From Deinococcus terrestris (lineage in GTDB: Bacteria > Deinococcota > Deinococci > Deinococcales > Deinococcaceae): a stretch of DNA of 64,000 nucleotides. Below the pieces are notes generated by a model that saw nothing but the letters and a program-made list of their open reading frames with translations, ran no database searches and had not been told where the DNA came from. The position numbers were made by a program, and so were the translations under genes. The stretch covers positions 186,001-250,000 of the forward strand of contig NZ_WBSL01000002.1 in NCBI RefSeq assembly GCF_009377345.1. Reading direction: 5' to 3'. This document shows positions 58,175 to 64,000 of this stretch, piece after piece (position 1 is the stretch's first letter; the number at the start of each line of letters is the position of its first letter).

Positions 58175-58270
58175 GGGGTCACTCTACGGGTCGGGCCAGG
58201 CTGGGGGCGCAAGTTGTCTGCACGGGGGGAGGGTGCGGCGGCCAACTTCAGGCCAGTCCGGCGCCGGGGC

Positions 58271-58459
58271 TCAGTTGGCGTAGCGCTCGGCCGCGCTCTG
58301 GGCTTCCAGCCGGTGGTGCGTCCGCATCTCCTCCTCGGTCACGACTAGGGCGCGGCGACTGATCCGCTCCCCCCGGCCCTCCCAGCTCAGGCGCGGCTGG
58401 GCGTGACGGCGAAACCAACGTTCAGGGCGGAGTTTTTTCAGCATTTGAAGGGTCGTCAT
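58271..58459 (-). CDS. Small basic protein of unknown function
   Basis: 62 residues from the ATG at 58459, Arg-rich at the start ([18 protein letters not shown]) and Glu-rich at the end ([20 protein letters not shown]). No family is recognised. TACACT lies six bases before the ATG, and a perfect inverted repeat (58466-58482) covers it, so a leaderless, regulated transcript is possible. It lies between ilvC and the leuA leader. Confidence 0.6.
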   Translation of the reverse strand: MTTLQMLKKLRPERWFRRHAQPRLSWEGRGERISRRALVVTEEEMRTHHRLEAQSAAERYAN

Positions 58460-58465
58460 GCCTTT

Positions 58466-58482
58466 AGTGTACGCCTTACACT
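58466..58482. promoter_or_regulatory. Inverted repeat overlapping the promoter of the small protein
   Basis: AGTGTA-CGCCT-TACACT, perfect 6-bp arms, seven bases upstream of the ATG at 58459. The reverse arm is itself the TACACT -10-like box. Resembles GTGTA/TACAC operators of several repressor families. Confidence 0.6.
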
Positions 58483-58529
58483 TAGGTTCTTTGGTCTCCT
58501 GGAGAATGCTGGCGTTCCGCGAGCGTGGA

Positions 58530-58565
58530 CGGAGAAAGGCCGCCCTCCCAGTGGAGAGGCGGCCT
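58530..58565 (-). terminator. Terminator after ilvC
   Basis: Read on the minus strand, AGGCCGCC and GGCGGCCT (plus 58558-58565 and 58537-58544) form an 8-bp stem, followed by TTCTCC. It ends the ilvB-ilvN-ilvC transcript. Confidence 0.8.
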
Positions 58566-58578
58566 GAACGGAAGCGGC

Positions 58579-59589
58579 CTAAACTTCCAGTTCCTTTTTC
58601 TCGATAAAGGGCATCTTGCCGCGCAGCTCGGTACCCACGGTCTCCAAGAGGTGGCCGCGCATCTTCCCGCGCTGCTCCTGCATATACGGGAATCCAGCCT
58701 CGGCATCCGCGATGAAGCGCTCGGCGAAACGGCCCTGCTGGATGTCGGTCAGCACGTCCTTCATGGTGGCCTTGGTCTGCTCCGTGATGATGCGCGGGCC
58801 GGTCACGTAGTCACCGAACTCGGCGGTGTTGGAGATCGAGTGGCGCATTCCCTCAAAGCCCTTCTCGTAGATCAGGTCCACGATCAGCTTGACCTCGTGG
58901 AGCGTCTCGAAATAGGCGATCTCGGGCTGGTATCCGGCCTCCACCAGCGTCTCGAAGCCCGCCTGGATCAGGTGCGTGACGCCGCCGCACAGGACCGACT
59001 GCTCCCCAAACAGGTCGGTTTCGGTTTCCTCCTTGAAGGTGGTTTCCAGCACGCCTGCGCGGGTGCAGCCGATGCCGCGCGCGTACGCCAGGGCCAGGGC
59101 GCGGGCGCCCCCGCTGGCGTCCTGCGCGACGGCGAAGATGCCGGGCATCCCGCCGCCGTCGGCATAGATGCGCCGCAGCATGTGCCCCGGTCCCTTGGGG
59201 GCGACCAGAAACACGTCCACATCGGGGGGCGGCGTGATGCGCCCGAAGTGGACGTTGAAGCCGTGGCCGAAGGCGAGCGCCTTGCCCGGCGTCAGGTGGG
59301 GAGCGATGCTCTGCTCGTACAGGCCCGGCTGCGCCTCGTCGGGAATCAGGAGCATCACCACGTCGGCCTCGCGGGTGGCGTCCTCGACGGTGGTGACGCG
59401 CAGGCCCGCCCCCTCGGCCTTGGCGCGGCTCGCGGACCCCTCGCGCAGACCGACGACCACGTTCAGGCCGCTGTCCCGCAGGTTCTGGGCGTGGGCGTGG
59501 GCCTGGCTGCCGTAGCCGATGATGGCGACCAGCTTCTCCTCGATGGGCGAGAGGTCCACGTCGCGGTCGTAGTACATGGTCGCGGTCAT
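58579..59589 (-). CDS. ilvC: Ketol-acid reductoisomerase (class I)
   Basis: 336 residues, ATG 59589. Second common step of Val/Ile/Leu synthesis, NADPH-dependent. The nucleotide loop [17 protein letters not shown] and the Glu/Asp metal residues in [17 protein letters not shown] and [18 protein letters not shown] are present, and the length matches class I enzymes. About 70 bp after ilvN, same operon. Confidence 0.97.
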   Translation of the reverse strand: MTATMYYDRDVDLSPIEEKLVAIIGYGSQAHAHAQNLRDSGLNVVVGLREGSASRAKAEGAGLRVTTVEDATREADVVMLLIPDEAQPGLYEQSIAPHLTPGKALAFGHGFNVHFGRITPPPDVDVFLVAPKGPGHMLRRIYADGGGMPGIFAVAQDASGGARALALAYARGIGCTRAGVLETTFKEETETDLFGEQSVLCGGVTHLIQAGFETLVEAGYQPEIAYFETLHEVKLIVDLIYEKGFEGMRHSISNTAEFGDYVTGPRIITEQTKATMKDVLTDIQQGRFAERFIADAEAGFPYMQEQRGKMRGHLLETVGTELRGKMPFIEKKELEV

Positions 59590-59658
59590 GGGGGGATTCT
59601 CCTACAGAGTGTGAGGTGGGGGGGAATGCGGGCTAGGGGAGGCGCGCGGCTCCTGCGT

Positions 59659-60255
59659 CTAGGACACCCCCGGCATCCCTCCCGCCTGCGTCTCACTCGG
59701 CTCCGGCGCCTCCAGTACGGGCCGCAGCACCTCCGTTTCCCCGCCGTGGAAGACCTGCCCCGGAAGGTCCGCGTTGGACCCGCGTGTCAGGGCCACCCGG
59801 CCCGTCCGCATCGTCTCCAGAATGCCGAAGGGCCGCATCTGCTCTATGAAGGCGGTGACCTTGCCCTCGTCGCCCGTGACCTCGAAGGTGAGCGCGTGGC
59901 GGCCCACGTCCACGATGCGGGCGCGGAAGTCCTCGGCGATCTGGCGGACCTCCACCCGGCTCTCGGGGGTGATGGCGACCTTGAGGAGCACCAGTTCGCG
60001 GTCCACGTACTTGTGCAGGCCGTGATCGACCACGTGCAGCACGTCATGCAGCTTTTCGAGCTGTTTCATCGCCTGCTCGACGATGTTCCGGTCGCCCGTC
60101 ACGACAAACGTCATGCGGCTGACCCCCGGCTGCTCGGTGCGGCCCACCGACAGGCTGCGGATGTTGTAGGCGCGGCGGCCGAAGAGGGACGTGATGCGGG
60201 TCAGCACGCGCGGCTCGTCACGCACCAGCACGCTGACCAGGTGGTCGGCGCTCAT
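59659..60255 (-). CDS. ilvN: Acetolactate synthase small (regulatory) subunit
   Basis: 198 residues from the ATG at 60255, which overlaps the ilvB stop (ATGA). N-terminal ACT domain with SVLVRDEPRVLTRITSLFGR and RRAYNIRSLSVGRTEQPG, a second half like IlvH with KVTAFIEQMRPFGILETMRT. Confers valine feedback on IlvB. The C-terminal 25 residues are an extra tail. Confidence 0.96.
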   Translation of the reverse strand: MSADHLVSVLVRDEPRVLTRITSLFGRRAYNIRSLSVGRTEQPGVSRMTFVVTGDRNIVEQAMKQLEKLHDVLHVVDHGLHKYVDRELVLLKVAITPESRVEVRQIAEDFRARIVDVGRHALTFEVTGDEGKVTAFIEQMRPFGILETMRTGRVALTRGSNADLPGQVFHGGETEVLRPVLEAPEPSETQAGGMPGVS

Positions 60256-61931
60256 GCCCGGCCCCCGGGGACGGCCTGCGGCTCCGTCTCGATCATCTCG
60301 CTCAGCGCGGCCCCGGCGGGCACCATCGGGAAGACGCCGTGCTCGTTGGGGACCACCACTTCTAAAAGGGCGCTGCCGTCGTGGGCGAGCCAGGCGTCGA
60401 TGGCCCCCTCCAGATCGTCGGCGTTGTCGGCCCGCCAGCCGGAAATGCCGTAGGCGTCCGCCAGCTTCAGGAAATCGGGATTGGAGTCGCCCAGGTAGAC
60501 CTCCGAGTAGCGGCGCTCGTGGAAGAGTTCCTGCCACTGGCGGACCATCCCCAGGTAGGAGTTGTTCACGATGCAGATCTTGACGTTGCGAATCCCGTAC
60601 TTGGTCAGGGTGGCGAGTTCCTGGGCGGTCATCTGGAAGCCGCCGTCCCCGGCGATCACCATGCTGGTCACGCCGGGTTCGGCGAGGGCCGCGCCGATGG
60701 CCGCCGGGAAGCCGAAACCCATCGTGCCCAGGCCGCCCGAGGTCAGCCAGCGCCGGGGCCGGTCGAAGCGGGCGAGCTGCGCGGCGAGCATCTGGTGCTG
60801 GCCCACGTCGGTGCTGAGAATGTCGCCGGGGCCGAGGCGCGAGACGACCTGCCGCACCGCCTGGGCGGCGCCCCAGTGGGCCGGGTGCTCGCCGCGCGTG
60901 CGCCACTCGGCGAGCGTGGCGGTCCACTCGGGGTGGCTCAGGGGCTGGGCCCGTTCGGTGAGAAGCCGGGCGGCCCGCCCCGCGTCGGCACGCACCGGCA
61001 CGTGCGCCCGCACGATCTTGCTGATCTCGGCGGCGTCGAGGTCGATGTGGATGATGCTGGCCCGTGAGGCGAAGTCCTTGACGCGCCCCGTCACCCGGTC
61101 GTCGAAGCGCAGGCCGATGCCGATCAGCACGTCCGCCTCCGAGATCGCGCGGTTGGCGGCCACGCTGCCGTGCATCCCGGGCATCCCCAGCCACAGCCCA
61201 TCAGAGGCGGGAAAGGCGCCCAGGCCCATCAGGGTGGTGATGGTCGGGATGCGCCACGCGCGGGCGAAGGCGGTGACCTCGGCGGCGGCTCCCTGGGCAC
61301 CGCCGCCCACCATCAGGACGGGCCTGCGGGCCTCCTTCAGCAAGGCAACGGCGGCTTCGAGGGCGTGCGGGTCGGGCGCGGGCGCTTCCGGCGGGGCCTG
61401 CGGGCCGTGGACCTCCCCGGCAAAGGCCGCGAGTTGCACGTCCTTGGGGATATCCACCAGTACGGGGCCGGGGCGACCGCTGCGGGCGATGTGGATGGCC
61501 TCGGCCACGACGCGGGGCAGGTCGCCCGCCTCCTGCACCACGTAGTTGTGTTTGGTGATCGGCAACGTGATCCCGGTGATGTCGGCCTCCTGAAAGGCGT
61601 CGGTGCCCATCAGGTGCCGGGCCACGTTGCCGGTGATCGCCAGCAGCGGCACCGAATCCATCATCGCGTCGGCCAGGCCGGTCACCAGATTGGTGGCGCC
61701 CGGCCCGCTGGTCGCCAGGCAGACGCCGAGGTCGCCAGTCGCCTTGGCCCAGCCTTCCGCCGCGTGGATCGCGCCCTGCTCGTGCCGCGCCAGGATGTGG
61801 CGGATGTCGGGAAAGAGGGTCAGCGCGTCGTACACCGGCATGATCGCGCCGCCGGGATACCCGAAGACGGTCCCGACGCCGTGCGCGGCGAGCGTCTGCC
61901 AGAGGGCCTGGGCGCCGTTGGGGGGGGTCAT
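60252..61931 (-). CDS. ilvB: Acetolactate synthase large (catalytic) subunit
   Basis: 559 residues from the ATG at 61931 (GGAGCC six bases upstream). ThDP-dependent: VFGYPGGAIMPVYDAL, the catalytic Glu of HEQGAIHAAEGWAKATG, and the ThDP/Mg motif GDGGFQMTAQELATL...NNSYLGM. Makes acetolactate and acetohydroxybutyrate. Its ATG overlaps the TGA of a 20-codon ORF (61928-61990) and an attenuator with a leader peptide lies 100-220 bp upstream. ilvN overlaps it by 4 bp, ilvC follows. Confidence 0.97.
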   Translation of the reverse strand: MTPPNGAQALWQTLAAHGVGTVFGYPGGAIMPVYDALTLFPDIRHILARHEQGAIHAAEGWAKATGDLGVCLATSGPGATNLVTGLADAMMDSVPLLAITGNVARHLMGTDAFQEADITGITLPITKHNYVVQEAGDLPRVVAEAIHIARSGRPGPVLVDIPKDVQLAAFAGEVHGPQAPPEAPAPDPHALEAAVALLKEARRPVLMVGGGAQGAAAEVTAFARAWRIPTITTLMGLGAFPASDGLWLGMPGMHGSVAANRAISEADVLIGIGLRFDDRVTGRVKDFASRASIIHIDLDAAEISKIVRAHVPVRADAGRAARLLTERAQPLSHPEWTATLAEWRTRGEHPAHWGAAQAVRQVVSRLGPGDILSTDVGQHQMLAAQLARFDRPRRWLTSGGLGTMGFGFPAAIGAALAEPGVTSMVIAGDGGFQMTAQELATLTKYGIRNVKICIVNNSYLGMVRQWQELFHERRYSEVYLGDSNPDFLKLADAYGISGWRADNADDLEGAIDAWLAHDGSALLEVVVPNEHGVFPMVPAGAALSEMIETEPQAVPGGRA

Positions 61932-61990
61932 GGCAGGCTCCGCGCCGAGTGTGTCCGGGGCTGCGGGTGGGGCTGGGGACGAATGCTCAT
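61928..61990 (-). CDS. Short upstream ORF coupled to ilvB
   Basis: A 20-residue frame (MSIRPQPHPQPRTHSARSLP) whose ATG has AGGAGGT seven bases upstream, stronger than the site of ilvB, and whose TGA overlaps the ilvB ATG (ATGA). Translational coupling is the likely effect. The many Pro, Gln and His codons are not branched-chain ones, so it is not the stalling peptide. Expression is inferred. Confidence 0.55.
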   Translation of the reverse strand: MSIRPQPHPQPRTHSARSLP

Positions 61991-62001
61991 CTCTTGACCT
62001 C

Positions 62002-62029
62002 CTGTGACCTGCTGGCTGTGACCTGCTGG
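62002..62029. repeat. Tandem 14-bp repeat in the ilvB leader
   Basis: CTGTGACCTGCTGG occurs twice, head to tail (62002-62015 and 62016-62029), just upstream of the strong ribosome site of the short ORF. Could be a recent duplication or part of an anti-terminator. Confidence 0.85.
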
Positions 62030-62035
62030 GCACTG

Positions 62036-62070
62036 AAAATGGAAAATCCCGCCCTCTGGCTTGGGGCGGG
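62036..62070 (-). terminator. ilvB attenuator terminator
   Basis: On the minus strand, CCCGCCC and GGGCGGG (plus 62064-62070 and 62048-62054) form a 7-bp stem with a 9-base loop, followed by ATTTTCCATTTTC. It lies between the leader peptide and ilvB. Confidence 0.8.
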
Positions 62071-62093
62071 GTGTCTGTGGCAACGCTGAGCGC

Positions 62094-62150
62094 TCAGCCT
62101 CCAGAAACCCCGGGGCCAAGAATGAGCGTGAGGACGGTGCGCGGCGGCAT
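62094..62150 (-). CDS. ilvB leader peptide
   Basis: An 18-residue frame, MPPRTVLTLILGPGVSGG, with Val, Leu, Leu, Ile, Leu codons in positions 6-11 followed by the terminator. This fits attenuation by supply of all three branched-chain amino acids. CTGAGCGCTCAG (62086-62097), a perfect palindrome, covers its stop codon. TACGGT ends six bases before the ATG, suggesting a leaderless start. Confidence 0.75.
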   Translation of the reverse strand: MPPRTVLTLILGPGVSGG

Positions 62151-62265
62151 GGCAGCACCGTACGGCGTGGGCGGGGGCCGGGCGGGGCGGCGACCTAGAC
62201 GAGTGGGGCCGTATAAGGGGGGGGGCAGGTCCAGAGCAGCGCCCGATGGCTGAGGCGGAATCCAG

Positions 62266-62565
62266 TCAGACGTAGAGCGGCACCAGAAACCACGCCGCCA
62301 CGCCGCCGATCAGCACCCCCAGCGCCCCACCCAGCACGGCCGCCCTTCCTGTGCTTTCCGGCCTGAGCCGCAGCGCGAGGAAAAGCAGGACCACCCCGGC
62401 CCCGATCAGCCCGCCCGACACCGCCTGAAAGCTGTCGATCCTCTCCCCCACGGTAAGACCCGGCAGGGCGGAGCCGACCAGCACATGCAGCCCCAGCGTC
62501 AGGAAGAAGACGGGGAAGCCCACGCTGAAGGCGAGCAGGAAGCGGCGGTCACGGGCGCGGGTCAT
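62266..62565 (-). CDS. Small integral membrane protein
   Basis: 99 residues from the ATG at 62565. Three hydrophobic segments ([54 protein letters not shown]) and a positively charged N-terminus (MTRARDRR). No family is recognised. It lies between ilvB and the divergent ilvD and is probably transcribed from its own promoter. Confidence 0.7.
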   Translation of the reverse strand: MTRARDRRFLLAFSVGFPVFFLTLGLHVLVGSALPGLTVGERIDSFQAVSGGLIGAGVVLLFLALRLRPESTGRAAVLGGALGVLIGGVAAWFLVPLYV

Positions 62566-62638
62566 GGAACGCGCCCCAAGCTGGCACCCGTCTGAGCAAC
62601 TGCCCCTCCCCGCCCCGCCGACCGCGTTAGGGTGGCCC

Positions 62639-64000
62639 ATGGGAGACTCCGCGCCAGCACGCCGCAGCGACACCATCAAGTCGGGCTTCGAACGCGCCCC
62701 GCACCGCAGCCTGCTGCGGGCGACCGGGGTGATCGAGCGCGAGAGCGATTTCGGCAAGCCCTTTATCGCCGTGTGCAACAGCTATATCGACATCATTCCG
62801 GGGCACGTGCATCTCCAGGAGTTCGGGCGGGTGGTCAAGGCGGCGGTCCGGGAGGCGGGCGGCGTCCCCTTCGAGTTCAACACCATCGGCGTGGACGACG
62901 GCATCGCGATGGGCCACGCGGGCATGAAGTACAGCCTGCCCAGCCGCGAACTGATCGCGGACTCGGTCGAGACGGTCGTGCAGGCCCACCAGTTCGACGC
63001 GATGATCTGCATCCCCAACTGCGACAAGATCGTGCCCGGCATGCTGATGGGCGCGATGCGCTGCGACATCCCCACCATCTTCGTGAGCGGCGGGCCGATG
63101 CTGCGCGGGCTGACGAAAGCGGGGCGGCGGGTGGACCTCGCCTCGGTGTTCGAGGGGGTGGGGGCCTTCCAGGCGGGCCGGATGGGCGCCGACGAACTGC
63201 GCGAGCTGGAGGAACAGGCCTGCCCCACCTGCGGAAGCTGCTCGGGGATGTTCACCGCCAACTCGATGAACTGCCTGTGCGAGGCGCTGGGAATGAGCCT
63301 GCCGGGCAACGGGACCATTCCGGCGACCGACCCCCGGCGGCATGAACTGGCGCGGGCGGCGGCGCGGCAACTCCTCGTACTGCTGGAGCGCGGCATCACC
63401 CCCCGGCAGGTCGTGACCGCCGAGGCCATTGACAACGCCTTCGCCCTCGACATGGCGATGGGCGGCTCGACGAACACGGTGCTGCACACCCTCGCCATCG
63501 CGCACGAGGTCGGGGTGGAGTACCCGCTTTCGCGGCTCAACGAAGTGTCCGACCGGGTGGCGAACCTGTGCAAGATCGCGCCCAGCAGTGACTTTCATAT
63601 CCAGGACCTCGACGAGGTGGGCGGCGTCAGCGTGATCCTGCGCGAGCTCTTTCAGCGGGAGGGCATCCTGCACCGGGGCTGCGTCACCGCGACCGGGCGG
63701 GCGCTGGAGGACAACGTGGCGGAGGCGCCCGCCCCCGACGGCGAGGTGGTGCGGCCCTGGGAGGCCGCCTATTCGCCCACCGGGGGCCTGCGGCTGCTGT
63801 TCGGCAACCTCGCGCCCGAGGGGGGGGTGGTCAAATACGCGGGGGTGGTGCCCGCCATGCGCCGCTTCGAGGGCGACGCCATCGTCTACGACAGCATGGA
63901 GGCCGCCAACGCGGGCATCCTGGGCGGCGAGGTGCGGGCCGGGCACGTCGTCGTGATTCGCTACGAGGGGCCGCAGGGCGGGCCGGGAATGCAGGAGATG
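62639..64000 (+). CDS. ilvD: Dihydroxy-acid dehydratase, 5' part (runs off right edge)
   Basis: An ATG at 62639 opens a frame with no stop to base 64000 (about 454 residues). Iron-sulfur enzyme that makes 2-oxo acids for Val, Leu and Ile. [14 protein letters not shown] and [13 protein letters not shown] carry cluster and metal ligands, and [20 protein letters not shown] completes the cluster motif; [16 protein letters not shown] is typical. TAGGGT ends five bases before the ATG and no ribosome site is seen, consistent with a leaderless mRNA. Confidence 0.95.
   Translation, partial: MGDSAPARRSDTIKSGFERAPHRSLLRATGVIERESDFGKPFIAVCNSYIDIIPGHVHLQEFGRVVKAAVREAGGVPFEFNTIGVDDGIAMGHAGMKYSLPSRELIADSVETVVQAHQFDAMICIPNCDKIVPGMLMGAMRCDIPTIFVSGGPMLRGLTKAGRRVDLASVFEGVGAFQAGRMGADELRELEEQACPTCGSCSGMFTANSMNCLCEALGMSLPGNGTIPATDPRRHELARAAARQLLVLLERGITPRQVVTAEAIDNAFALDMAMGGSTNTVLHTLAIAHEVGVEYPLSRLNEVSDRVANLCKIAPSSDFHIQDLDEVGGVSVILRELFQREGILHRGCVTATGRALEDNVAEAPAPDGEVVRPWEAAYSPTGGLRLLFGNLAPEGGVVKYAGVVPAMRRFEGDAIVYDSMEAANAGILGGEVRAGHVVVIRYEGPQGGPGMQEM

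Noticed and set aside
58036..58245. Upstream extension of leuA through the attenuator
   Set aside because: The frame is open only by chance across the leader and terminator; family length and ribosome site place the start at 58035.

Overview
The window is a high-GC stretch of chromosome that looks like a Deinococcus. The reasons are dense, mostly non-overlapping high-GC genes, many GTG/TTG starts, several TANNNT boxes placed about six bases before a start codon (the leaderless pattern known from Deinococcus), and a 17-bp site matching 14/17 of the radiation/desiccation response motif bound by DdrO. I cannot assign a species. No tRNA, rRNA or CRISPR array was seen.

Layout. 1-9.3 kb: the 3' part of a large regulator is cut off by the left edge; then a lipoprotein subtilase, a DinB-fold protein, and a four-gene exported set on the minus strand (secreted subunit-like protein, PapD-like chaperone, small exported protein, large beta-barrel) that resembles a diverged chaperone-usher pathway. 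9.6-21.9 kb: a SARP/BTAD-type regulator, acyl-CoA dehydrogenase, quinone oxidoreductase plus MerR, a MATE exporter, and a minus-strand group (PucR regulator, ABC binding protein, FAD-linked hydroxyacid oxidase, PaaK ligase). 22-31.2 kb: a homoprotocatechuate (4-hydroxyphenylacetate) catabolic operon, hpaG-E-B-D-H-I, interrupted by extra genes and by a 430-bp DUF559 cassette bounded by inverted GC-rich repeats.

31.2-33 kb is a graveyard of decayed genes (IS630 piece, metallophosphoesterase, DUF2201 vWA). It is followed by a strong promoter with the DdrO-type operator on its start site, driving SWIM - DUF5691 - MoxR ATPase - SMI1/KNR4 - DUF5682 - vWA (33.0-41.7 kb). This set resembles E. coli yehLMPQ and the MoxR-vWA systems. 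Its apparent place in the DNA-damage regulon is the most striking observation here. More pseudogenes follow to 43.2 kb.

43.3-53.2 kb: an esterase and SDR divergent from an XRE/MmyB regulator, a TPR-GAF-GGDEF-winged-helix fusion, an intact IS701-family element with a CTAG duplication, and two CNNM/CorC-type membrane proteins. 53.4-56.5 kb: a decayed winged-helix paralogue, then a persulfide-response (cst-like) locus: CstR-type repressor, operator, MBL-rhodanese fusion, rhodanese and a broken TauE permease.

56.5-64 kb: branched-chain amino-acid biosynthesis (leuA, ilvC, ilvN, ilvB on minus; ilvD on plus, cut by the right edge). leuA and ilvB each have a short leader peptide rich in Leu/Val/Ile codons followed by an intrinsic terminator, indicating transcription attenuation. 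A 20-codon ORF with a strong Shine-Dalgarno overlaps the ilvB start.
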